Below, in pieces: positions 53,649-60,559 of a DNA stretch of 64,000 nucleotides (within the stretch, counting starts at the first letter, position 1; every line of letters begins with the position of its first letter). The stretch covers positions 1 through 64,000 of the forward strand of contig CABZRR010000001.1 in the NCBI GenBank assembly GCA_902528215.1, given 5' to 3'. The notes under the pieces are model-generated. The model saw nothing but the letters and a program-made list of their open reading frames with translations, was not told the DNA's origin and made no database searches. The DNA is from an uncultured SAR86 cluster bacterium (lineage in GTDB: Bacteria; Pseudomonadota; Gammaproteobacteria; Magnimaribacterales; D2472). The translations under genes and the position numbers were made by a program.

Positions 53649-54737
53649 ATGAATTTTTCTAATTTTGAAGCATTTGATAATTTAAATACTGAAATTATTA
53701 TCTTAGATGGAAATAATTTTGACTTATTGTGGATGAATGAAGCTGCAAAAGCCGCACATTGGATTGATGATTCATCCAAACTTAGTGGTAAAAAAATTTC
53801 ATCATTACTGGATAATCAAACAAAGCATCAAATTGATCAAATTCTTCAAAAAACAAAAAAGAAATCTGGATCGGTTACAAGAAGAGATTTTGAGGTTCTT
53901 TATCAGTCTGGCAACTCAAGAACAGTTGATCTCACAATATCCTTCTCAGACAAAAAAAATCTTGTATTTATTGAAGCAGTTAATATTGATAACCTAAATA
54001 AAATTATTGATTCTACAAGAAATTTTTCAACTCAAAAAATCGCTGCAGGTTTAGCTAGAACTCTGGCACATGAGGTAAAAAATCCTTTATCGGGTATTAA
54101 AGGAAGCGCTCAAATTCTAAAATCTAAATACGAAGATGATTTTTCAAAAAAGTTTTTAAAAATCATTGAAGAGGAGACTGATAGGCTTAACGAGATTGTT
54201 ACCAAAATATTAACTCCTGCAAAAAAACCAACTTTTGAATATTTTAATCTCCATGAATCTTTGCAGCGAGTATTAGCATTAAGCACTGCTGAATCTCAAG
54301 AAAATTTAATAATTGAAAGAGACTATGATCCAAGCATCCCCGAAATTTATGGAGATAAAAATTTATTTATTCAAGCCCTTATTAATATAACCCAAAATGC
54401 TATTCATGCCTGTTCAAACTTTGCAGAGGAACCTTGTCTTCAAATTCAAACAAAAGTTGCATACCGACAACCAATCAATGGAACTGTTCACAAAACACTA
54501 GCTGAAATTATTGTAAGAGATAATGGGCCTGGAGTAAGCTCAGAAATTAAAGATCAAATCTTCTTTCCAATGATATCAGGTAAAGAAAATGGATCAGGAA
54601 TTGGCCTTTCAATCTCTCAAGACATTGTAAGGATTCACGGAGGTGCAATATCTTTTGATCGTAAGGATAATCAAACAATATTTTCGATTTTAATACCTAT
54701 TTCTAGCAACAACATTAATGGAGCTAAAAGTGCCTAA
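53649..54737 (+). CDS. ntrB: Nitrogen regulation sensor kinase NtrB
   Basis: NtrB phosphorylates and dephosphorylates NtrC under PII control. The 362-residue protein is cytoplasmic: a PAS domain (about residues 5-110), then the H-box ARTLAHEVKNPLSGIKGSAQ with phospho-acceptor H141, and the ATPase domain with LFIQALINITQNAIHA (N-box), IIVRDNGPGVS (G1) and SGKENGSGIGLSISQDIV (G2). No membrane segment is present, which separates it from membrane-bound NtrY. It overlaps ntrC by 20 bp and follows glnII, the classical layout. Confidence 0.95.
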   Translation: MNFSNFEAFDNLNTEIIILDGNNFDLLWMNEAAKAAHWIDDSSKLSGKKISSLLDNQTKHQIDQILQKTKKKSGSVTRRDFEVLYQSGNSRTVDLTISFSDKKNLVFIEAVNIDNLNKIIDSTRNFSTQKIAAGLARTLAHEVKNPLSGIKGSAQILKSKYEDDFSKKFLKIIEEETDRLNEIVTKILTPAKKPTFEYFNLHESLQRVLALSTAESQENLIIERDYDPSIPEIYGDKNLFIQALINITQNAIHACSNFAEEPCLQIQTKVAYRQPINGTVHKTLAEIIVRDNGPGVSSEIKDQIFFPMISGKENGSGIGLSISQDIVRIHGGAISFDRKDNQTIFSILIPISSNNINGAKSA

Positions 54738-56106
54738 AATTTGGATAGCCGATGATGATGAAGCTATTCGTATAGTGCTCGAAGAAGGTCTGAAAAGTGA
54801 TGGTCTTGAAATAAAGACATTTTCTGACGGCCAATCATTAATAGATAACTTAAATATAGATAAACCAGATCTTATTATTTCAGATATAAAAATGCCTGGA
54901 ATGCACGGCTATGATCTTTTAAAGCACATAAAAAATAATTATGAAAAACTACCAGTGATAATTATGACTGCTTTTACAGATATGCAAGCCGCAATTGATT
55001 CCTACGGAGGTGGTGCTTTCGAATATATTCCTAAACCTTTTGATTTGGAGGAAGCTATTGTTACTGTGCAAAAAGCTCTCGAAGAACATAAAGAACCGAA
55101 AACAAAAAAAGTTTCTAAATCAGAAATCATTGGTTCGGCACCTTCCATGCAAATTGTTTTTAGATCCATAGGTAAACTTGCAAACACCAACGCTACTGTT
55201 TTAATACAAGGTGAGTCTGGAACAGGGAAAGAATTAGTTTCTAAATCATTACACAAAAATAGCCCAAGGCATGATATGCCATTCATAGCATTAAACATGG
55301 CAGATATTCCGAAGGAGCTGATTGAATCAGAATTATTTGGTCATGAAAAAGGAGCTTTTACTGGTGCAGTAGAACAAAGAATAGGTAGGTTTGAGCAAGC
55401 AAATGGTGGGACTCTTTTCCTTGACGAAATTGGAGACATGCCCCTTGAAACTCAAACACGTTTATTAAGAGTCTTATCTAACAAGGAATTTTTTAGAGTT
55501 GGTGGTGACAAGCCCATTAAGGTAGATGTTCGAATCTTAGCGGCAACACATCAAAGTCTAGAATCATTAGTTGCCTCTGGCACATTTAGAGAAGATCTCT
55601 ATTACAGATTAAATGTTATTAGAATTGATGTGCCGCCATTAAGACAAAGAAAAGAAGATATTGGCGACCTATCCTCTGCTTTCTTAAAAAGACATGCAGA
55701 TTCATTAATGGATGATCAAAAAGTACTTTCGAAAGAAGCCCTTCTTGCTTTCAAGCAATATAATTGGCCAGGAAACGTTAGACAATTGGAAAATACATGT
55801 TATTGGATTGCCCTCATGGCGCCTACTCAAAACGTAAATTTAGAGGATCTACCTGCTGAAATTAAAAATAATGATCTGCCTGCTGAAATTGAAAATGGAA
55901 ATTGGCAATCAGGACTGTCTAATTGGCTTGGTGAGATTTATCAAAGCAACTCAGAGAATATGCTTCAAATTATTGAACCGGAATTGGATAAAGTAATCAT
56001 TGATTTTGCCTTAAAAAAAACAGGTGGAAAAAAACAAGATGCTGCTAAAGTCTTAGGCATTGGTAGAAATACTCTCTCAAAAAAAATAAAGGCTCAAAAA
56101 GCTTAA
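54718..56106 (+). CDS. ntrC: Nitrogen regulator NtrC (sigma-54 activator)
   Basis: This 462-residue response regulator has a receiver domain with the acidic pocket ADDDE and phospho-acceptor D56 (LIISDIKMPGMHG). The AAA+ domain has GESGTGKELVSKSLH, the sigma-54 contact loop GAFTGA, GTLFLDEIGDMPLETQTRLLRVL and an arginine-finger region FREDLYYRLNVI. The C-terminal Fis-type helix-turn-helix is KKQDAAKVLGIGRNTLSKKIK. The linker holds a 9-residue tandem repeat (DLPAEIKNN / DLPAEIENG). It is the likely activator of the glnII promoter. It overlaps grxC at the 3' end by 4 bp. Confidence 0.97.
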   Translation: MELKVPKIWIADDDEAIRIVLEEGLKSDGLEIKTFSDGQSLIDNLNIDKPDLIISDIKMPGMHGYDLLKHIKNNYEKLPVIIMTAFTDMQAAIDSYGGGAFEYIPKPFDLEEAIVTVQKALEEHKEPKTKKVSKSEIIGSAPSMQIVFRSIGKLANTNATVLIQGESGTGKELVSKSLHKNSPRHDMPFIALNMADIPKELIESELFGHEKGAFTGAVEQRIGRFEQANGGTLFLDEIGDMPLETQTRLLRVLSNKEFFRVGGDKPIKVDVRILAATHQSLESLVASGTFREDLYYRLNVIRIDVPPLRQRKEDIGDLSSAFLKRHADSLMDDQKVLSKEALLAFKQYNWPGNVRQLENTCYWIALMAPTQNVNLEDLPAEIKNNDLPAEIENGNWQSGLSNWLGEIYQSNSENMLQIIEPELDKVIIDFALKKTGGKKQDAAKVLGIGRNTLSKKIKAQKA

Positions 56107-56354
56107 CGCAAAGCCTTTAATAAATTTTTAGCTTCATGAAGATCATGCAAATCGTCACAGCCTCCAATATGATTATCACCAAACCAAATTTGAGGCACAG
56201 ATGTTTTTCCAGCTTTTGCAGCCATTTCCGCTCTTAGCTTAGGATTAAAATCAACAGAAATTTCTTTATAAACAATATTTAATTTTTTTAATAATCTCTT
56301 AGCTTTATAGCAGTATGGGCAAGTTTTTGTTGTGAAGATAGTTACTTCTTTCAT
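56103..56354 (-). CDS. grxC: Glutaredoxin 3
   Basis: This 83-residue glutathione-dependent dithiol oxidoreductase has the active site TCPYC (C12, C15), the cis-proline region KTSVPQIWF and the GSH-binding GGCDDLHDL. It reduces disulfides using glutathione made by the pathway ending in gshB (5.3 kb). grxC beside a rhodanese and near ntrC is the arrangement in pseudomonads, where secB would also be expected; secB is absent here. It converges on ntrC. Confidence 0.96.
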   Translation of the reverse strand: MKEVTIFTTKTCPYCYKAKRLLKKLNIVYKEISVDFNPKLRAEMAAKAGKTSVPQIWFGDNHIGGCDDLHDLHEAKNLLKALR

Positions 56355-56364
56355 TAGTATGAGA

Positions 56365-56802
56365 TTATTTTAATTTTATATTTTGTATAGAATTTCCTTT
56401 GACCTGAAACTTTGCTTGTTCAAAAGAGGGGCCAGATAGATTTCCCATTGCGTTGTTAGAAAAGCCATATTGTTCTTTTGGAATGCCAAGAAAATTTTTA
56501 TCAATTTTCATATTTTTATTTGAATCAATGAAAAGCGCAATAGCATAAATCCCCTCGGGAACATTAATAATAAACTTGTGACTTTCTTTGAGCTCAATAA
56601 AAGAATCTATGCCTGAAAAGAAACCGCCCTCTGATCTCCCCTCTCCTTTTACAGAACGGTTATAAGCTTCTTCATTATTATAAATTGCTAAATTTAATAT
56701 GCCTTCTTTATTTTGTCCGGTTATATTTATAGTTAGTTCATCTGCAGAAATATTAAAAGCAATCAAAAAATAGAAGAATAAAAATTTATTATAAAAATTC
56801 AT
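56365..56802 (-). CDS. DUF2141 family exported protein
   Basis: This 145-residue protein has a signal peptide (NKFLFFYFLIAFNISA, cut near residue 20). The mature domain resembles DUF2141: ELTINITGQNKEGILNLAIYN, then INVPEGIYAIALFIDSNKNMKIDKNFLGIPKEQYGFSNNA, where the D-x-N-x-N-x-x-x-D loop could bind calcium, and SFEQAKFQVKG. The function of the family is unknown. It sits between the rhodanese gene (3 bp) and grxC (10 bp) on the same strand. Confidence 0.85.
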   Translation of the reverse strand: MNFYNKFLFFYFLIAFNISADELTINITGQNKEGILNLAIYNNEEAYNRSVKGEGRSEGGFFSGIDSFIELKESHKFIINVPEGIYAIALFIDSNKNMKIDKNFLGIPKEQYGFSNNAMGNLSGPSFEQAKFQVKGNSIQNIKLK

Positions 56803-56805
56803 ATG

Positions 56806-57225
56806 CTATTTTACTTTCACCAATGGAAGTCCTTCTTGTTGCCAGGTTGAAATCCCGCCCTTTAATATATGAGTTTCTTCATAGCCAAATTTCTGCATTT
56901 TTTCTCCAGCTAAAGCGGCATTTCTTCCCATTTTGCAAATAAGTACTATCGGTTTATCCTGAGCTTTCAATAATTCTTCATTTCTATTTTCTAATTCATT
57001 GAAAGGAATATTGACAGATCCTGCAATTGCTCCAGTTTCAAATTCATTCTTAGGTCTGACATCTAATAAAAGGGCAGATTTTTTGTTAACCAAGTTAGTA
57101 AGTTGATCGCAATCCACTCTATTCCCGCCCCTTCTTGTTTCAGAGCGAAACCAAAGAATAATTGATAGAAACAATGGTACTGAAAAATACCAATACTCCA
57201 TTAAAAATAAATTGAATTCCAGCAT
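56806..57225 (-). CDS. Membrane-anchored rhodanese-like protein (YibN-type)
   Basis: This is a single-domain rhodanese of about 139 residues with an N-terminal transmembrane helix (YWYFSVPLFLSIILWF). ATG 57225 is chosen because the longer frame would reach past the gpmA start. The domain has LLLDVRPKNEFETGAIAGSVNIPF and the active-site cysteine in LICKMGRNAAL. Rhodaneses move sulfane sulfur; the YibN type is membrane-bound and usually lies beside grxC-secB. The physiological acceptor is unknown. Confidence 0.88.
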   Translation of the reverse strand: MLEFNLFLMEYWYFSVPLFLSIILWFRSETRRGGNRVDCDQLTNLVNKKSALLLDVRPKNEFETGAIAGSVNIPFNELENRNEELLKAQDKPIVLICKMGRNAALAGEKMQKFGYEETHILKGGISTWQQEGLPLVKVK

Positions 57226-57270
57226 TAGTCTATTATCGCTTAAAATATATTCATTGGTGAAATTTATATT

Positions 57271-57897
57271 ATGAAAGGTCAAAATTTTTTAGTGCTGGTT
57301 CGTCATGGGCAAAGTGAATGGAATGCCAAAAACCTTTTCACTGGATGGAAAGATCCTGGTTTGACATCTGATGGTAAGAAAGAAGCAATTAAAGCGGGCT
57401 CGTTAATTAAGCAAAGAAATATTCAATTCTCAATGATGTTCACTTCAGCTCTTAAGAGAGCACAAATTACAGGTCAAATAATTTTAGATGGCATAGAGCA
57501 AACTGATATTGAAGTTGTAAAAGATAAAGCTCTGAATGAAAGAGATTACGGAGATCTTTCTGGCCTTAATAAAGATGATGCAAGAAAAGAATGGGGAGAA
57601 GATCAGGTTCATATTTGGAGGAGATCTTTTGATGTATCGCCACCAGGTGGGGAGAGTTTGAAAGACACAGCAGAAAGAGTATTACCATTTTTTAATATCT
57701 CAATCCTGCCGAAAATCGTAGAGGGTAAAAATATTTTAGTTACTGCTCATGGAAATTCACTCAGATCTTTAGTTATGAAGCTTGATAACTTATCAAAGGA
57801 AGAAGTAATAGCTTTAGAAATTCCAACAGGCGCACCAATAATCTACTCCTTTGAAGCTAATGAAAAACCAACTTTCAAAGAGAATCTTTTTGAATAA
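57271..57897 (+). CDS. gpmA: 2,3-bisphosphoglycerate-dependent phosphoglycerate mutase
   Basis: GpmA interconverts 3- and 2-phosphoglycerate in glycolysis and gluconeogenesis. It has 208 residues with LVRHGQSEWNAKNLFTGWKDPGLTSDG (phosphohistidine), TSALKRAQIT, LNERDYGDLSGLNKDDARKEWGEDQVHIWRRSFDVSPPGGESL and VTAHGNSLRSLVM with the second histidine. It is shorter than the Escherichia enzyme (250), as in other proteobacterial short forms. It is divergent from the rhodanese and overlaps mutY. Confidence 0.95.
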   Translation: MKGQNFLVLVRHGQSEWNAKNLFTGWKDPGLTSDGKKEAIKAGSLIKQRNIQFSMMFTSALKRAQITGQIILDGIEQTDIEVVKDKALNERDYGDLSGLNKDDARKEWGEDQVHIWRRSFDVSPPGGESLKDTAERVLPFFNISILPKIVEGKNILVTAHGNSLRSLVMKLDNLSKEEVIALEIPTGAPIIYSFEANEKPTFKENLFE

Positions 57898-58891
57898 TCA
57901 AACACAACTAATCTCGCAAAAAATCGTTCAGTGGTACTCAGTTAATGGAAGACATGATTTACCATGGAGACATAAGATCACGCCATATAAAATTTGGATT
58001 TCTGAGATAATGCTCCAACAGACTCAGGTAAAAACAGCAACGCCATATTTTAAAAGTTTCATTAAAAAATATCCTACTCAAAAAAAATTATCTGAGGCAA
58101 GTGAAGATCAAATCTTAGCCTTGTGGTCTGGACTTGGCTTTTACAAAAGAGCTAGAAATATATTCAAGACTAAAGAAATCATAAAAGAAAAATATAACAA
58201 TAGATTCCCAAAAGAATTTCATCAATTACTAGAACTTCCAGGAATTGGTAAATCAACTGCTGGAGCAATTATGTCTTTAGGTTACCAAAATCCACATCCA
58301 ATACTAGATGGAAATGTTAAAAGAGTAATAACAAGATTAATCAATCAGAACCTTGATTTAATTAAGGAAAGTGAATTATGGAAACTGTCTAGCCAATTTC
58401 TTAATAAGGATAATTGCTTCGCTTATACTCAAGGCATCATGGACTTAGGAGCAACAATCTGCACCCCAACCAACCCATCATGTAAAGATTGCCCTTTACA
58501 AAATCAATGTAAGTCTGCTTTTAATGTAACTATCAATAAAAATAAGAAAGTTGCCAAGCTAAAAAAAATTATTCCAATGAATTTATCTTTAATTCAAACC
58601 AAAAATTCGTTATTACTTGTAAAAAATGAAGATAGCTCGATCTGGAAAAATCTATGGATCCCTTTTGAGTCAAGATCGTTAAAGAACTATGCCGAACTTT
58701 TTAAACTAACATCGAGTCAAGAAATTCAGCATGAACTTACACACAGAGTTCTAAATATCAACTTAAATACATATCTTTCTAAAAGTGAACCTAAAATTAA
58801 CACAAATAAAAAATACAAATGGATAAAAAAGGATAGAATAGATCAGTATGGTCTTCCTAAGCCTATTAGCAAAGTAATAAATGAACTATGA
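57890..58891 (+). CDS. mutY: A/G-specific adenine DNA glycosylase MutY
   Basis: MutY removes adenine mispaired with 8-oxoguanine. The core has LPWRHKITPYKIWISEIMLQQTQV (catalytic Glu), the helix-hairpin-helix LLELPGIGKSTAGAIMSLGY, DGNVKRVITR with the catalytic Asp, and the 4Fe-4S loop CTPTNPSCKDCPLQNQC (C-x6-C-x2-C-x5-C). A shortened NUDIX-like C-terminus follows. The frame extends to 57851, but TTG 57890 has an upstream AAAGAG and gives a family-length N-terminus of 333 residues; ATG 57860 is another option. It overlaps gpmA by 8 bp and yggX by 4 bp. Confidence 0.95.
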   Translation: MNNQTQLISQKIVQWYSVNGRHDLPWRHKITPYKIWISEIMLQQTQVKTATPYFKSFIKKYPTQKKLSEASEDQILALWSGLGFYKRARNIFKTKEIIKEKYNNRFPKEFHQLLELPGIGKSTAGAIMSLGYQNPHPILDGNVKRVITRLINQNLDLIKESELWKLSSQFLNKDNCFAYTQGIMDLGATICTPTNPSCKDCPLQNQCKSAFNVTINKNKKVAKLKKIIPMNLSLIQTKNSLLLVKNEDSSIWKNLWIPFESRSLKNYAELFKLTSSQEIQHELTHRVLNINLNTYLSKSEPKINTNKKYKWIKKDRIDQYGLPKPISKVINEL

Positions 58892-59157
58892 ATAAAACAG
58901 TTTTTTGTAAGAAACTTCAAAAAGAATTACCCGCAATGACAATACCTCCAATGCCAGGTAGGAAAGGAATAGAGTTAATGGAAACTGTATCATCAGAAGC
59001 ATGGGAATCTTGGAAATCTCATCAGACAACTCTTATTAATGAAAAACATTTAGATCTTTCAAAGGATGAAGACCGTCAATGGCTACTAGAGCAAATGGAA
59101 AAATACTTTAATAATGAAGAAGTAGAACAAGCATCTGGATTTAAAGCATTGGATTAA
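58888..59157 (+). CDS. yggX: Fe(2+)-trafficking / oxidative damage protection protein YggX
   Basis: This 89-residue protein begins KTVFCKKLQKELPAMTIPPMPGRKG, with the conserved cysteine of the family, and continues AWESWKSHQTTLINEKHLDLSKDEDRQWLLEQMEKYF. YggX protects iron-sulfur enzymes such as MutY, its upstream neighbour, from oxidation. The mutY-yggX pair overlaps by 4 bp and is conserved across gammaproteobacteria. Confidence 0.96.
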   Translation: MNKTVFCKKLQKELPAMTIPPMPGRKGIELMETVSSEAWESWKSHQTTLINEKHLDLSKDEDRQWLLEQMEKYFNNEEVEQASGFKALD

Positions 59158-59224
59158 ACCTTAAATGATAATTAAATATCATCGAAAGATTTCTAATTGA
59201 TTGGATTGAATATAAAAAACTAAA

Positions 59225-59989
59225 CTAACTATTCCACCAAGCTACATCTGAGAAGGCCCTTACATCAATTTCATGTGTCCAAGCAGAACGATGTTGTTGA
59301 GATAAATAGTAGTAGGTATCTGCAACGCTTGAAGGCAGAATCAAGCCGTCATGTTCCATTCCCTTTGTTTCACGCAGTTGTTGAAATAATTCTTCACCAA
59401 GCATTTTTCCCAATGTATCAGGAGCATCCACCATGCCATCAACGACAATATGTACTATGTGAATTCCCTTTGGTGCAAATTCTGCATTTAAAGTTTGACA
59501 TAACAACCTTCTTCCACCCATGGCCGCAGCATGAGAGTGCTGATTTTTATTGCCTCTCATTGCTGCTGTTGCTGAAGTTACAAGAAATGTTCCCGCATTC
59601 CTATCTTCCATGATTGGCATTAAAACTTTTGCTACCCTAAATAGCCCAAGATCTGCCATTCTCCAACCCCATTCGAACTCTTTTAAAGACGTTTCGTTTA
59701 GTAACTTCATTCCTGTTTGAGCACCAAGATTGTAGACAAGGACATCAATAGGACCAATGTCTTGTTCAATCTTTAAAATTAATTCTTCTAAGACATTATC
59801 TTCAATTGCATTAATTAAATAGCCTGTTGCTGATCCACCTTCCTGTTTTATGTCAGAAACAAGTTGATCTAATCCTTTTTGATCAGATCTTCTGCACAAA
59901 CATGAATGGTAGCCTTCTTTGGCAAATTTCTTTGCAACGGTCCCACCAATGCCTGCGCCTGCTCCTAAAACTAAACATACTGGTTTCAT
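59225..59989 (-). CDS. Short-chain dehydrogenase/reductase
   Basis: This 254-residue Rossmann-fold protein has the start VCLVLGAGAGIGGTVAKKFA (GxGxGIG) and YNLGAQTGMKLLNE in place of the usual NNAG. The active-site segment SATAAMRGNKNQHSHAAAMGGRRLL has His where SDRs carry the catalytic Tyr (HAAAMGGR). The standard YxxxK is therefore not visible, so this is a divergent member whose activity is uncertain. It converges on yggX. The upstream 100 bp up to the bidirectional terminator hold its promoter region but nothing I can identify. Confidence 0.8.
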   Translation of the reverse strand: MKPVCLVLGAGAGIGGTVAKKFAKEGYHSCLCRRSDQKGLDQLVSDIKQEGGSATGYLINAIEDNVLEELILKIEQDIGPIDVLVYNLGAQTGMKLLNETSLKEFEWGWRMADLGLFRVAKVLMPIMEDRNAGTFLVTSATAAMRGNKNQHSHAAAMGGRRLLCQTLNAEFAPKGIHIVHIVVDGMVDAPDTLGKMLGEELFQQLRETKGMEHDGLILPSSVADTYYYLSQQHRSAWTHEIDVRAFSDVAWWNS

Positions 59990-60090
59990 GATTCCTAATT
60001 TAACTTTTTATTTTTAATATTCAAAGCAGAGATTAAATATTTGCGTTTTTCTGATTATTTAAAAAAAATGAAAATTTATTCATTAAATAA

Positions 60091-60119
60091 AAAAGGAAGG
60101 TAATAACCTTCCTTTTTTT
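60091..60119. terminator. Strong intrinsic terminator after the YRG-peptide gene
   Basis: AAAAGGAAGGT, loop AATA, ACCTTCCTTTT is an 11-bp stem with a run of T on one side and of A on the other, so it works in either direction. It lies 15 bp after the stop codon of the small YRG gene and closes a compact riboswitch-peptide transcript of about 390 nt. The SDR gene starts on the far side and is transcribed separately. Confidence 0.88.
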
Positions 60120-60133
60120 AACTTAAATATAAG

Positions 60134-60304
60134 TTATGCTGACCAGCTTACACCGCGATAAATACCGCTTGATGGTTTAGCTGACTTGCTTAGTTTTAAA
60201 GCATTATATTTAGCACCTCTATAATTCAATACTTTATCAACAGCTGAGCTGTGATTAGTATTGTTTTGGCGAGTTACTTTAATGCCTCTGTAGTACGAAG
60301 TCAT
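60134..60304 (-). CDS. 56-residue basic protein with three YRG motifs (DUF4278-like)
   Basis: ATG 60304 is fixed by a strong GGAGG ribosome site. The product has three Tyr-Arg-Gly motifs, YYRGIKV at residues 4-10, NYRGAKY at 27-33 and IYRGVSW at 48-54, separated by about 20 residues. It has ten Lys/Arg against one Asp, so it is strongly basic, and lacks a signal or membrane segment. YRG-x-x-Y/W is the core of DUF4278 proteins, which I know mainly from cyanobacteria. Two tandem glutamine-riboswitch-like units lie in its leader. The role is unknown; a small regulator of nitrogen enzymes is my inference. Confidence 0.82.
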   Translation of the reverse strand: MTSYYRGIKVTRQNNTNHSSAVDKVLNYRGAKYNALKLSKSAKPSSGIYRGVSWSA

Positions 60305-60366
60305 ATTAGCCTCCAGTTTTCGTCGATTAAAATAATATATCTTTCGATATACACCAATTAACAACG

Positions 60367-60413
60367 CGTTCCTTCAGTATCATTACCTACTTCCGTCTCT
60401 TTCGAGATGAACG
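60367..60413 (-). promoter_or_regulatory. Glutamine-riboswitch-like aptamer, ribosome-proximal unit
   Basis: In RNA sense (60413 to 60367) the unit opens with CGUUCAUC and closes with GAAGGAACG, so CGUUC/GAACG form P1. P2 is UCUC-GAAA-GAGA with a GNRA loop. Then comes the invariant GACGGAAGUAGG, P3 GGUA-AUGA-UACU, and GAAGGAACGCG. This matches the glnA/Downstream-peptide glutamine aptamer as I know it: a three-way junction with an E-loop in the GACGGAAGUAGG strand. A linker of 62 nt with a TATATC-GAAA-GATATA hairpin leads to the start codon. Confidence 0.85.
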
Positions 60414-60419
60414 ATAATG

Positions 60420-60474
60420 CGTTCCTTCGTCTTGCGACTACTTCCGTCCTAATTTGAACAAACTAGGATGAACG
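60420..60474 (-). promoter_or_regulatory. Glutamine-riboswitch-like aptamer, promoter-proximal unit
   Basis: In RNA sense (60474 to 60420) the unit reads CGUUCAUC, P2 with stems UCCUA/UAGGA and UUU/AAA, GACGGAAGUAG, P3 GUC-GCAA-GAC with a GNRA loop, then GAAGGAACG. It shares every invariant segment with the second unit but has a longer P2 and different P2/P3 sequences, so base pairing is kept while bases differ. Only 6 nt (CAUUAU) separate the two units. An AT-rich region with TTAATATAT just upstream (60482-60490) could be the promoter -10. Confidence 0.85.
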
Positions 60475-60559
60475 AAATACATATATTAAATAATTTTAAA
60501 AAAAATTACAAAATTGTAGATAAAATTTAAACATAGTTATTTTTCTCTAACATTATTTG

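Noticed and set aside
60134-60364. Longer 76-residue version of the YRG protein starting at 60364
   Set aside because: It would begin with TTG inside the leader next to the second aptamer and lacks a ribosome site, whereas ATG 60304 has GGAGG at the right distance and starts the first YRG motif.
60367-60474. Tandem glycine riboswitch or CsrB/RsmZ-like sRNA with repeated GGA motifs
   Set aside because: The glycine aptamer has different conserved strands. The GGA motifs sit in fixed non-loop positions of two repeated three-way junctions, matching the glutamine aptamer rather than a CsrA sponge.
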